Origin: Bugulina stolonifera | Lineage: Eukaryota; Bryozoa; Gymnolaemata; Cheilostomatida; Bugulidae | Assembly (NCBI GenBank): GCA_935421135.1 | Contig: OW285194.1 | Coordinates: forward strand, 1,758,501-1,822,500 | Reading direction: 5' to 3' | DNA length: 64,000 nt | In this document: in pieces, positions 10,390 to 23,004 of the stretch | Numbering within the stretch: position 1 is the stretch's first letter | Layout: every line of letters starts with the position of its first letter | Notes under the pieces: model-generated | What the model was told of the DNA's origin: nothing | The model's database searches: none | What the model saw: the letters and a program-made list of their open reading frames with translations, nothing else | Position numbers and translations under genes: made by a program

Positions 10390-12861
10390 TTCCTCGGTGG
10401 TAGGATTGGTTCTGGCCCGAACACCTATCCCTTATCCAACGGAATTAGATGTGTTGCTGGAAGTTTCCATGACGAAGCGAGCCGTCAACAGACTAGTCTC
10501 TAGTATTTAAGCTACTGAGGAAGGCAGACTATATAATATGTATGTGTTGAGGGACTTGAACTGGATGTATCAGGGAAGAGTTTTACTGAGGATGACTTGG
10601 CTGTGACAAAAGTAAGCTGTGAAAATACTGCTGACTATTTATCATTCATAACAGCTACTGTAACGGAAGATTTGGTCAGTCTATTGAGGTCTCACAAGGT
10701 TTTTTCAAATCTTCGATGGAGGAGACACATTTTCTTTTAGCCAATCATCTGCTATGTTACTTCTGAGCAGTCTACAATTTTACCCAATCATCTACTGTGT
10801 TACTACAGGTAAATACCAATGTACACTGTAGAAAAGATTACTGTTATAAAGATAAGTAGTGTGAGCCTGACTGAAATGAATGAGAGAATTCTTCATGAGC
10901 ATCGGACGATTTGTGTTGATCTCAATATTGTCTACAGCCTCTTCCTGAAATGTGTATTTGTAAGTATCTCAGTGCAGAGGACTAGATCGTTATCCATACA
11001 CTTTTGAGTGAATGCAATGTGCTTTACTGTGGTTAATGACAGTACTCAGTTTAGCTTCTCTGTAGAGGTAGCATGAGACATGAGAAATCTAGGGTCTCTT
11101 CTTTAGTTTTCCTGTCTCAAAATGTCGTCAAATTAACTAATAATGCCCAACATTTAATGCCCATGAAGTGTGCGATGCCGTCTATGTTAATATTAAATGT
11201 CACTATTGTTCTGTTCATCCTTCATTGAAATGCATAATGATGTACATGTATATCATACAATACGAACTATCAATAGTTTACAGAGTAGCAATAGAACTGT
11301 GGAGATTCTCTCATTCTAGTATACACATTGACTAAGGTTTTAGGGAAGATTATTTGGATTCTCAAACGCAATCTCCTCTTGAAATTTTCATTAATTAATG
11401 TTTGGAATCATGCCCCAAAACTGTTGTTTCGTTCTTCGTCTACAGATTATGTATGTCTAACCATTGTATTATCCAGGTACTCGGATGGTGGGCTGTTTGT
11501 GGCCCGAACACCTACTACTCCAACAGAATGATACACTTGTAATTCTGAAGGTTTCCTGGTGAAATATGAGATGTGGTGGAAAACAGGTCTTTCCAGTAAC
11601 CCCTCAGTAATCTCTCTGCCGGCAGCTACTGTGATGGGAGGCTCGGTGAGTCTGACTATAATAAAGTTTATTAAAAGAATCGATATAAAATGGACAGCCT
11701 TCAACTGGCCAATCATCTGCTATGTTTCCTGTGCACAGTCAACAGTATCGACCAATCATATGCTCTCTTGCTACAGGTCAGTGTCAATGTGGAAAAGAGT
11801 GTTGTTATGAAGATAAATATGGTCAGACTGACTGGTACGAGTGTGAAGATTCTTCATGTGAGAATCAGACGTCTTGTGTTGACCACAATTGACTACAATC
11901 ATCTGGAACTTGTATACGTAAGTATCTCAGTGTAAACAGTCTGATTTCTATCCATATAGCTCAGAATGAATGAATTCTAGTTCATCGCCATTAACGAACT
12001 TTCTCTGTTTAGCTTATCACTCTAGAGGTAGAACATGACTTTAGAAATACCAAGGCTCATCTTGAGCTGTCTTTGCTCAAAAGTCACCTCAAGAATGATG
12101 CTAATTAGGGTTTGAGACCGAAAAACCGATGACATACAATCATGGACATTCTATCCATGGCTTATTTAGTTTACTTGCTTAGTCATACCACATGTATTCC
12201 CAGATTAGGTTTCCTAGTAGTGGCAGTGCCGTTAGCGCAAGGCTGATAGTTCACCACTGTTAATGCAGACCTTCTAGTCAGTTCTTATCAGTTGTTAGCT
12301 CCCCTATTATGCAATGTGATTCATAGTGCAAGTTGTCTACTCATGGTATTATTTTAATAGTGTAAACCTAACTCCCCACTAGTTGTCAAATTCATTGTAG
12401 TACTCAACATAATTATAATACGCCTGCATTGTGCATAGTTGTTTTTACATTTGCATTACCACTAGTGTTATTGAAGCACATAATTAATACAAAACATATA
12501 ATATAAACTATAAATAACTCACAGAATAGCAATATTCAAACTATGGAAGTTCTTACATCAAAATATAAAAGTTAATGGAAGTTCTAGGAAGAATAGCTAC
12601 TTGTGTTTCAAACCCAGTAACTCATCATCTTGAATTTTCATGATTTAGTGAGTGATTCCACTAATTGTGTAACTTTTGATATTAATTATATTATCCAGTT
12701 TGGGAATGTTTATGGCCCAAATATTTCCTGTCAATCCAACGAAGTTATACATGTGTTTGAAAGTTGAGGGATTTACACGTTGTGTACCATAGGGAAGAGT
12801 TGTACTAAGCTGGACTTTACTCTGACAGAGTTAAACTATGACATGCTTGCTGAAATGTTTG
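10390..12861 (+). pseudogene. Array of decayed Cys-rich exon modules downstream of the gene (A1)
   Basis: Two exon types alternate. Type 1 (from 10390; 11477-11645; from 12699) shares GPN...SN and in its best form reads LGWWAVCGPNTYYSNRYTC. Type 2 (10809-10959; 11777-11917) reads CGKECCYEDKYGQTDWYEC followed by more cysteines. Splice-like ends are kept (ctacag, gtaagt, gtgagt). The 10809 copy has at least five in-frame stops. The 11777 copy has one, TGA 11890-11892, where the paralogue has Cys. The 11477 copy has a 4-nt insertion against B1. The last piece ends KSCTKLDFTLTELNYDMLAE... at a gtgagt. This is either a dead neighbouring gene or dead alternative 3' exons of the membrane protein. 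Confidence 0.55.
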
Positions 12862-13548
12862 GTGAGTATAAATATTAACCTTGTAGTGCATTCCAATCAA
12901 CTGTCAACTTTTCCACACTACAATATTATTCATAATGGAAGTTGTCTACTCATGGTATCATCTCAATAATGGAAACATAACTCCCTACTAGTTACAATTG
13001 AAACTACTGGAATTCTCACATGAAAATGAATATAAAAGCTCGTCAAAGTTTCAGAAAACGTAACTGGAATTCTAGAACGCAATCTTGTCATTAATTTTTA
13101 TTAAATAGTGTCTTGAATCTTGTCTCAAACTGGAAAATGTTGTTTTTTTCTACGTCTATATCTCTCATTATTGAATTATCTGTGTTATCTGGTAGGAATA
13201 CTTGATGCACATGTGTTGCTGGAAGCTTCCACATAGGAGGCAAAATAATGTTACCAAAGAAGTCTCTGAGATGCAGTGAGGGAAGAAGACTATGTGTGTG
13301 TATTGAGGGATTTCTACGGATGAATTCTAACCAATCTAGCCAATCATATCCTCCCTTACTACTGCTTAGCTTGCATAATTAGGCAATATGTTATTCCTTT
13401 ACTACTAACTGGTCGGTGTAGATGTGGAACTGACTACTGTTATGAAGATTAATATTTTGACCTGAAATAATTGGGGTTTGTCTTAATAATGTTGTTTAAC
13501 GTTTTAGCTGTACTGTGCTTAAATAATAATTTATTGTATCTAAATAAA
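12862..13548. terminator. Downstream flank with poly(A) signal (A1)
   Basis: AATAAA at 13543-13548 in taaataaaaatgcc, conserved at 31478-31483 (B1) and 49285-49290 (A2). It is the first good poly(A) hexamer after the exon array, so it may end the old transcript. The sequence between the last exon-like piece and this signal shows no open frame with support. Confidence 0.4.
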
Positions 13549-15955
13549 AATGCCTTTCAGCAAAACTCTGTTTCATTTTATTTCATAAATCTATGAAAAA
13601 ACAAAAATTGCATTAGTCTTGGTTTGTTTCTTTTACCTAGTTTAACAATGATTACAGACAAACTTTGAGAGATAACTACACTATACCATGATCACTAGTC
13701 AATTATTAGTGTACTTACCTTGTCAATTTTAATCAGCTTATTTTCTTCAGTTGTTGTGCAGTAAGCCATACAGTAAACTGTAAACTGTAGACCGTTGAGG
13801 TAAAACTCATCTGGAGTTCAAATTGCATTTGGTATGTCAAAGATGCAAGAGGGGTATGTAGCTATCCTAGGTGTAGAAACTTCACAGTAGTAGGATAACG
13901 TAGAATAGATTGTGTTGCTCTAGACTCTAGAGCCTAGCTAAGTATCATAAAAGGTATAATAAAGGGTAGCACTGTAGTCTGTAATCTGCAGTCTGTAGTG
14001 GATAAGTGTGCTGACAGTAAGAATTTGTTCTGGTTATATAGTAACAGAACAAAGAATTAAAATAAGATAGTATGATTGGCTGGTCGTCCCTTAGGTGGAG
14101 TCAGTACCGGTAATAGTAATGACTATAAAACGTTATATAATATATAAAGGTGTACTAGTTAGTGTTACATAATAGTTGTATAATATGCATAATGGTTATA
14201 TAATAGGAATAACAATATATCACTAGCTAATATAGGAATATGTGATGTACTATTATTCAGAGTCAGGCAAGTAAACTACACCACTTCAGTTGTAGGATGT
14301 GGCTACTTCCTGCAGTCGTTTGCCATGAGTACTACCCTCTGGTGCCGTTGGCTGGTTGGATACCACAATATAATTATTCTTATTCTATTGGGTTCTGGTT
14401 CTTGTCCGTGTAGGAAAATATATTTTTGAGATTCAAAACACAAGATATTTTGGGGTTAGTATTATCTGACTTACCCTTTTACTATTTCCTTGCTTCTTTA
14501 TTTAATTGATATTTGGTTTCATGGTAGTAGCCTGGTAAGTAGTTTAAGTGGACTAGTCATTAGGCCTACTAGTTGTTATGTTAAATTTAGTGTGCTTAAG
14601 GTGGCCAATTTGAAATAGCTATTATAATATAGGTATAGTTTCTAGTTAATCTTGACTAGTGAGGAATGATGACTTGGAAGATTATAATATAAGACAATAT
14701 AACCGAAAATGATGTAGTTTCCACCATTTTTCACAAGTCAAATCCATGACTTCTTGAAAATAGGCAATATGGCAATACTGTAATGAGTGAAAAATGATTG
14801 AAACTATACCATTTTTGGTTTGTTGGATAATTCGAATGGCTCTATACTAATGCATGGGCCAATGAGACCAGTTAAGTCTACCTTGAACATAGCAGGCTGA
14901 CTATGCCTTTGAAAGTCGGTGTAGCTATAAAGGTGTCCAGGCGGTACTGCCTTAAAAGTGACAGCTCACCCGACGTGTGTGTGTGTGTACCATTCATTGT
15001 GTTTAGACCTACATGTACATGTATAATAGGCGTACTTGTAGATTGAGCTACACAAACCCTGCTTACAGCAGTGATTGTGCAGTCAAAGTCTGCTGCTAAG
15101 CTGGATGTGATAACCAGTGGCTCCTGTTATATGTACATGTAGGTCGGGGTGGGTGATGGCGTGCACCATATCCCACCCAGTCTGTGAATAGTGGTCATCC
15201 AGTGTCTACAGCTATGGCATAATAATTGTATTATAGGCGTGTTCAAAATTCTTAGCCAATACCCGTATACATCGTACTAAGAGTAGAATATTGCATGTTA
15301 CAAATTAGCACAATGTTTGGAAAGGGAGGCAACTTCCGGTAGATGGTGTGACTGAGACAGTCCTGCCATAGCCCGTGGCCAGCGTGTTCTGTGTAAGGTT
15401 GGGAAATCGAGAGAACCTGGCAATATTGTTGGCTTATCAGTTATTACTAGAGTTGAAACATAGTCGGCAGTGGTGGATCCAATGGTAGAATCTGTGCTAT
15501 ATACAGGTACATGATTGTAGTACTCTTTATTCTATGTTATAGTATGTAGTCACAAAGTCAGACAACTTTAGAGTGTACACGTGGAAAGTCCCAGAAGAGT
15601 GAAATTACGATAACTATTAATAAAGTCAGTTGGAAAAATATTGAAAGGCCACAGAGCTGTTGTGAATCAGGTAGGGGTGACAGTATATTGTAACACATAT
15701 ACCCTAACGAAAGATAGTACATGTAGAATGAAAGATGGCTCACTCAATGCTAATACCATATACGTCCAAATACGCCCAATTTGACTCGTTTTCCAACCAT
15801 CTATCTGCTTGCTTTTTGGATAGCCCGTCACATACTAACACTTGTACAATAACAGGTCTCCCATTCATTCTGATGAATAGTGTTCATGAAACTAGCGTGT
15901 CAAATATACTTACAAGTTCTCTTTAGAGTTTTAAATGATTTGCTGACAACCAATT
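13549..15955. other. Inter-unit spacer, no gene recognised (A1)
   Basis: Non-coding by inspection: many stops in all frames, short (gt)n at about 14974, and several TACATGTA palindromes. The stretch at 14372-14555 is the single-copy counterpart of the 189-bp inverted arms in B1. Base 15618 or so is the intact counterpart of the LTR retrotransposon insertion site in A2. A 63-codon frame at 15735-15926 is present in the spacer copies at 37639 and 56592, but its differences are mostly replacements, so I do not call it. Confidence 0.6.
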
Positions 15956-17120
15956 AGATCATCAGCTCAAAGTGTTTATGTTATATGATTGGTTGACATG
16001 TTGACCACCTGACAAGCATCTTTTATGCCAAATCAAGTGTTTGTATTGATTGGGCAGATTTATTATCCAGGAGATGTTATGTTATGGTTGTATCCATATC
16101 TGAATGTTATACAGAACAGTTCTCTGCGATAAACATAAGTTTTTACATGGTCTATGTGTAGGATTTCATTACATGCACTGTACAGTGTACATGTAAATAC
16201 AGATTCTATTTGTGTACTACTTATTGCCATGTATACCAACTAATATATAATTATCATGATATGCATGTAATTATATTTTGTTACTTTTATACAGCTGATA
16301 GTAAACCATTATATAGAAGCTGAAGAGGAAGCTGGCGCCTGCACAAGATGTGGATGAAACTTATTTTCCAGTCATTTCTTAGCATATCTACATGTATGTT
16401 GTTCTTTTTCTGGTAATTACCTTTTTCAGATATTGCCATTTTGTATGTACATGTATAGCAATTTCACATGAATTTAATATAATATAAGCATGAATAAACC
16501 ATTGCTGAGGTTGTAATTTTAATATGTTGGCTAACACCTCTTGTAATATTGTTGTAGTGCAGTTCTTCCGATGTCTAGCTTGTAATATGGAGGTGTACCT
16601 GTTGATGGTAAGGAGGTTGACAGTATATGTATTAATATCTAATATAGCTTCACTTCTGTGGAGTTGTCTGCCCCTTTAATAGTAGCTACGGGATTGATTA
16701 ACCTTTGACAGTACCTTCTCCTTGTTACTCGGAGCTACTGACAACCTGTACTAGCTGCTAATTATTGTGTTTAAACTTAGAGAGCATTCATTAGATGAAT
16801 TAATGTGATTACATTAGCTTGATTTTCCATCAGGAGGTTATTGTGTAATATAAACCATGAATGGAGAAAATGCTAATAGCTCTATTACTTGATGTTGATT
16901 CTAGACAATTCCCAAACCATCTAATTTGAATCAAAAGTGAATGTTCGATTTAGTAATAGACATGATTATTTTAGTTATTGTTGATTGGCCAAAGTATGTT
17001 AGTACCAGTAGCATCATAATATACAACATTGAACCCTGTTTTCACTTGATGCACTTAAAAATTAGCATTCCTGAACATAAAACCACATCTCCTTTTACAT
17101 TCTCTCTACTTCTGGTTTAG
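15956..17120. other. Start of unit B1, no clear gene
   Basis: Counterpart of A1 1-468 plus 2571-3380. It gives the empty site for the A1 transposon near 16419 (ggtaattacctttttcag). No supported gene. Confidence 0.5.
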
Positions 17121-17798
17121 TAAGTGGCCATGGACAGTTGCTGGACATTCAAGAGATCTTGTCTTCCAGAGTTCTCACCAGTTGCCTGACTGTCCTTTGT
17201 AAATCTTCTTCAGCTTCCAGCAGAGAGCAATGTTCTGTGAAGCTTGTGGTGGTGAGACATCTGTGGTAATGACCAATGGATAAGATAGTTGATACAGCAA
17301 CTGCTACAAGGTAAGAAAGATTGGTAGAAATATGGGCCTATAGGCTATGCGGTTATAGCAACAATAAGACTATGTGATTATACAGATAAGCCTGTAGTTT
17401 TTTTTTACTGTCTCAGTTTTTTTGACCAACTGCGTTTGTTCTACCACACAGTTGTGTTTACTCAGAGCTGGTTGCTCTGCAGTATAGAGTCAGACATTAT
17501 TCTGAAGGTTGTACATGTAGGTTCAAATCCAGCCTAGCTCAAACTGTGAGAAAACTATAGTGTGGTCAAGCTGCAAACTGAAATGTGTATATAATTATAA
17601 TCACTTGGTATATTAGTACACAGCTGTATCTCAACACAATGATATATAATGATGAGCACTCTAGTGGTAGCATATCACCAGGCTATACTAAACTACCTCT
17701 CCTATTATTTTAGCTTCCTGTCCAAAAGTTCAAAGGCAGACAGAATAGCAATGATGCCTGTAGAGAATGAGCTACAGGAGATCAGGCAGTATATCTAG
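17121..17798 (+). pseudogene. Upstream-gene candidate exons (B1), broken
   Basis: The first exon-like frame, 17121-17269, is open as in A1. The second, from 17714 after cctattattttag, matches the A1 terminal exon but hits an in-frame TAG at 17796-17798 (CAG TAT ATC TAG). It also has a deletion further on (ccatgattcttc missing near 17829). The product would lose about half of this exon. Confidence 0.4.
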
Positions 17799-18400
17799 AA
17801 CCCAACTCATTCTATTAATGCTGTAACCCACGGCTTGTTGAACAGGACATTTATTAGATGGGTAGCAAAAAAGTGAAAAAGCAAGTAAAATGATCCAAAC
17901 AGAAATCGTTGGTTGCTTCCAGGAATGTTCCGTATACATTGCTCCTGTGGTGTGTTACAATGTATGTGTCGTTCCTATATGAATAAGCAATCGTAGCATT
18001 GCTTACAGTCATGTTTTCTTAGGGTTGGTCAACCCCCCCCCCATCCTGTTTAGATAGTGTGTGGTTCTAAATATTGTGCTTTATACTGAAAGTTGTCTAC
18101 TCATGGTATTATTTCAATAATGGAAACATAACTTCTACTACTCAGTCCTCAACATACAACGTGTGCAATATCATTCCGTATAAAGATTAAATGCCACTGG
18201 TGTTCAACACGTGTACCGTTCATTGAGATGCATAATAATATAATGCATATAATATGAACTACAAATAGTTTACCGAGTGGCAATTGGTAACTACGGAAAT
18301 TCTTACATTTAAAGATAAAGTACAATATGTGTCTAGGCAAAATATAATCGCTTAGTACATTTTAGTGTATATATTGTAAGTGTATGCTGGTTTGTTGAAG

Positions 18401-21400
18401 GTTTGTGTGCACTGTCCTACTTCATCAACTCCGACTGCTATGTCGACCAGTACTGTTCATCTGGAGGGATATGTGTGCAGAGGTGCATGCTGGGAAATAA
18501 TGATATGTCAGGGCAGGAGCATTACTGTGTAAGTGGAGAGTGTCAACCTCTTGTCTCTCAGGCTATGAATACTACAAGGTGATGGTCTCTTCTTACATAT
18601 TTGGTGAGTATCTAGTACTTGTATGTGTGAGATTTCTTCTCTGCTATATTTACAATGACTCACCTGTGTTTCATCATGCTTTAGTTCCATCTACACACCT
18701 GTATGAGGTATTGCACTGTTAAGGTGTGCCTCCAGGGTTGGTATATTTACATAGCTGGAATATGTGCGTACCTGAACACCACAGGTATTGATATTCTTCA
18801 TGTTATTTATTTATTTATGCGGTGTAATGTGGTATATTATAGTATATTGCCAACTTTGACTGTGTCCATGGGTTATGTGGTGTATCGTGTACTTCGACTT
18901 TGAACTGTGGAATTGGCTCCTCTTGACAGAATAGTAAATGTTTCCTGAAATGTGTGATAGGCAGGAGCCATCCAGTCTTTCTATAAGTCTGCTTACAGGA
19001 ATATAGTACAGCTGACTGTTCAATGAGTTACCTGTCCTACATTATTTGCTTGAGTTGATACAAACTTCCAATCTCTCGCTCAAACAGGAAGTGATGTAGA
19101 ACATCTCTCATCGTTTTTTCTATGCAGAAGAACTCGCATACTCTATAATAATGGTTCAGTAACTCATTTATTTGTTTCAGCCGAAAGAAGATGATTGCGG
19201 TGAAGGATGTACCAAAAGTACTCAGTGCGCTCAAGGCCTTACCTGTATTCATGGAATATGTTCGGCTCCTTGTTTTAGACAGATTGGCTGTAGAGAAGGG
19301 TCTTTCTGTGCAGAAGGTATTTCTTTAATATACGCCATGAATTCAAATAATTTAGCTAGATCATGTGACTGATGGTCTTTCTCCATTACTCGAGATTTGA
19401 CGCTGCTGTTGGGGGCGCACATGTCGTAACTACTACAACTAATAGTAAGTTCAATTTACTCCTCACCCAGGGACAATGTGTGACAGCTTGTACAGAAGAT
19501 GAAGATAGAAGAGAGACTCCAATATGCCCCTCCCACTTGTACTGTGAGTTTAAAGTTGGCTACTGTAAAACACCCACAGGAGATTAATGTGATTCATCAA
19601 ATGACTGTGATATTGGTTCTGACTGCTCTGGATGTTTGTGTAGAGATGGAGCATATCTTGGTAGTAAATGTAAAACAGAGAAAGACTGTGGTAAGTACAT
19701 GTATGCGTGTTATTATATTTGAGTCGCATGTACATGTATATAAAACGTATATATTCTATTCTTACTGAATACATATCTAAACAATGTAATATGTTATATT
19801 ATATTATGTAATTATGTACTTAGGGAACAGGAAGACATGAGGTAGCACTGTCAGTATAATAATCAATTGATTATTTTGTTTTATTTACATGAAGGAGTTA
19901 TGTGTCCTTGGTGGTATCTATTCATCGACTCTCACCAGTTCAATGGTAGACATACTGCCCAAGTTGATTATTATCCCATGTGTATTGCTGCAAGGTAATG
20001 ACACATTATACGTGCCATGGTGTCCTTTCTTTCAGTCAGATGTGATGTTCTACCAAGAGAGGTGGATACTGAATGTGGCTGTCCAGCCGCTAGAGCCCCA
20101 CCAATTGAAGAATGTCTGTTATATAGTGTGTATCCTATCACTGCATTTGAACCCGATGGCTATACTCTGGTAAGATTATACAAGTATATTGTACTTATGT
20201 CTAGATGAGTATGTACCCATTGCTCTTACCCACGATCTCTACTTCTTATGTACACAGTTATTAAGATATATACCTTGTTGACAGTCATACTACAGATTTG
20301 TAACTTGGTCTTGGTAAAGCTACTAAGTATCACGTCTTATACTATATATTCATACGTAGGTACTCGTGTCTAATGAATAGAGTTGCCATATTCAGTATGT
20401 GTATTCTTAGCTGACTCAAAGTGTAGTGCTGATGGTACCAGATGTGTCTGTAAACAAGGAATAGTACAATATGCAGGGGCTGTCTGCCAGCAACATCTCC
20501 AAGGTAAGTGTTCATCTACTCAATCTCTGCATTTCACTGTCTGGATATCTCTTGACTTGCCACCTTGTTGAACAACAGAGCACTGAAGAAGTGAAATGTC
20601 GATATACTCTGTTGTTCCTAGTTGTACTTTCACTTGCATATCATATACATCGTAAATGTACTTTATCACAGCACACCGTTGGTGTAAGTGTGAAGGCAAC
20701 ATGTGCCCAGTAATAGTTCGGTTTGCTGCTTCGCCGATGTTTTAGTATTTAAGCTTGACGATGTCAAAATCAACCATAATTTCAAGTGAACTGTGTCGTG
20801 AAATAGGTTTAGGCCCTACATACATGGTAGTCTGACCTACTAAATTTTGACAGGATGTGACCAAACTGATTGTCTAGACAACCAAGATTGTGATAACGAT
20901 CATTGTTATAAGAAATGTAGTACAGGAAGTGACTGCTCCTGAGTACACTCTATGTAACTCTTATAGTAGTCTACGTCAGCTGCTATGTGACAATGATAGG
21001 ATATATTTGGGTCACCAGACTTGTGAGACTATCGAAGGTGGGAAGAGATTGTGTGTAGCTAAAGATACTTCTGTTATTAAAGGTCAGTTCACTAGTTACT
21101 GCTAGCACCTCAGTATTAAAGAGTGGTTCACTATCTACTAGCAACACCTCAGTATTAAAAAGTGGTTCACTATCTACTAGCAACACCTCAGTATTAAAAA
21201 GTGGTTCACTATTAACTAGTACCACCTCAGTTATTAAAAAGTGGTTCACTATCTACTAGTACCACCTCAGTATTAAAAAGTGGTTCACTATCTACTAGTA
21301 CCACCTCAGTATTAAAAAGTGGTTCACTATCTACTAGCAACATCTCAGTATTAAAAAGTGGTTCACTATCAACTAGTACCACCTCAGTTATTAAAAAGTG

Positions 21401-21920
21401 GTTCACTATCTACTAGTAACACCTCAGTATTAAAGAGTGGTTCACTATCTACTAGTAACACCTCAGTATTAAAAAGTGGTTCACTATCTACTAGTACCAC
21501 CTCAGTTATTAAAGAGTGGTTCACTATCTACTAGTACCACCCCAGTTATTAAAGAGTGGTTCACTATCTACTAGTACCACCCCAGTTATTAAAGAGTGGT
21601 TCACTATCTACTAGTACCACCTCAGTTATTAAAGAGTGGTTCACTATCTACTAGTACCACCTCAGTTATTAAAGAGTGGTTCACTATCTACTAGTACCAC
21701 CTCAGTTATTAAAGCCGAAATGTTTTCCAAATGTCCCTTCCCGTTGAGTGTACTCTCGCTGTTCATTGTTCTAGTTTTTTTTTAGTGTACTAGTCACCCC
21801 TTGCTATTACTCTATTATTGCAGTTTGTATTTATTTAATTTTAGATGAGAAAAAGAATGCATCTGAATTTGATGACAAAGAGATGGAAAGTATTAGAGTT
21901 CAGGAGGTCATTTATTGCAG
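18401..21920 (+). pseudogene. Cysteine-rich ectodomain exons of membrane-protein gene (B1)
   Basis: Fuller version than in A. Exons: a 18401-18528, b 18685-18784, c from 18843, d 19181-19316, e 19471-19690, f 19895-19994, g 20040-20169, h 20411-20503, i 20854-21082, j 21845-21920. Exons d-e-f-g read on in phase; e retains its acceptor and the cysteine lost in A (GQCVTAC), and g is open (...ECLLYSVYPITAF...). Exon h (DSKCSADGTRCVCKQG...) has EB-module-like spacing. Exon i has 11 Cys and a one-base frameshift at TGA 20940-20942; downstream of it the next frame is open (PEYTLCNSYSSLRQLLC...). Stops shared with A: TGA 18924-18926 in c and TAA 19585-19587 in e. Exon c lacks 12 nt present in A. Phase breaks at g/h and j/k suggest missed exons or decay. 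Confidence 0.6.
21103..21715 (+). repeat. 39-40 bp minisatellite seeded at an exon-intron border (B1)
   Basis: About 15 copies of a unit such as cctcagttattaaagagtgg followed by ttcactatctactagtacca. The unit resembles the end of exon i and its donor (cttctgttattaaaggtcag, then ttcactag), which acts as the first, divergent copy. B2 has about 14 copies (61963-62534). A units lack the array through the 2-kb deletion. Confidence 0.9.
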
Positions 21921-23004
21921 GTATAGTTCATAAGCGTAATGTTATCTTATTTGATATAGAGCTCAGTGAAGCATATAAGTATTGGACGCTATTCATTCTG
22001 TGGAATGGTGTGTTACAATGACCTCTTCATCTTTTTACCAGTATAACAGGGATTGACTTGTTATTATACAGAGAGCGTGTAGTGTAATATTTATATAAGT
22101 GCTAGTTGTTCATACACACACGTACCAATAGATACAAGCATGGGAAGAAGCTATGGGTGATGCTAGGTTTTCCTCATTATATAAAGACTGAAGCAGTATG
22201 TGATGAATTGTGATTATTACTGTTAGCTGTAGGTCCTATACATAAATCATACCCAGTCATTCCCTATTGTGTATAGTAGTGTGTATAAGAGTGAATCTGA
22301 CTGACTGAATTTATTTGAGCTCATTTGGAAATTCCCAGCCTAGCTTTTCCCATAACTAAGCCGTGTTCGGCAATAATGCATTGAAAAGGACGACAGCCAT
22401 CGCGTTAATACGAGACTTATTTAAATTTGTGCGATGATAATGCGATAAATTTTTAATTATATAATATGTGATATTGTTTTTTATAAATTTTTTATCACAT
22501 TTTTGGGAAATTTATTCCATCGTATCATTTGCCCGTCCATCGCATTGATGCTGGAAATGCCCTATATCTACAACATTATATATTTATATACATTATGTAT
22601 GTTGTGTTTTTGTGCACTGGTGTGGCTGGGGCAGTATAATGCAGTCCATGGTATCTAAAATCTCTGCTTTGATGAAAGAATTTGTGGAATTTGATGAATT
22701 CACAAACAATTTATGGAAGCCATGTCTGTTTCATTTCTTGTTGATACTTGAAAATACAAGTTCGTTAATATAATATTCCAATATGAATCTTTCAAAATTT
22801 TATAGTCCTGGTAAGTTTGATGCAGAATATTTAGCCCAAAGTAAATAGCATTCCCCAAATAAAAATGTTTAACTTTACTGTTAGGCCTATTAGTAGTAAA
22901 CTGCTGTGTACAAGTAATACCTGTTAGATAATAGATAAGGTACAGTTTTACCCTTAAAAGAATTTGTCTATACCTACATTGTAGATGTAATTGATAAATT
23001 TCAG
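21921..23004. other. Intron between exons j and k (B1)
   Basis: AT-rich; contains the right breakpoint of the A-unit deletion near 22217 and the same weakly self-complementary stretch as A1 6600-6790. No gene seen. Confidence 0.55.

Larger units (their letters stand above)
1..15955 (+). repeat. Tandem segmental duplication, unit A1
   Basis: First of four direct copies of one locus. The sequence beginning agatcatcagctcaaagtgt at base 1 recurs at 15956, 37860 and 56813. Without its 2.1-kb transposon this unit is about 13.85 kb, matching A2 without its retrotransposon (about 13.84 kb). From about 3.6 kb onward it is nearly identical to A2. Before that point it differs from A2 by several percent and at some sites agrees with the B units instead. 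It lacks about 2 kb that the B units carry after 20177. The unit may begin upstream of the window. Confidence 0.95.

Noticed and set aside
15472..15505. tRNA-Gly-like head (gtggtggatccaatggtagaatc)
   Set aside because: Only an A-box-like start is present; no B box or acceptor pairing follows, so neither a tRNA gene nor a SINE is supported.
15735..15926. 63-codon frame conserved in the spacers (also 37639-37830, 56592-56783)
   Set aside because: Differences between A and B versions are mostly amino-acid replacing, and there are no splice or start features. It looks like duplicated non-coding DNA.
11777..20942. UGA recoding (selenocysteine or cysteine) in Cys-rich exons
   Set aside because: Several TGA codons sit at Cys positions, but TGC/TGT to TGA is a one-step change expected in decaying Cys-rich exons. 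TAA, TAG and frameshifts occur in the same exons, and no SECIS was identified.
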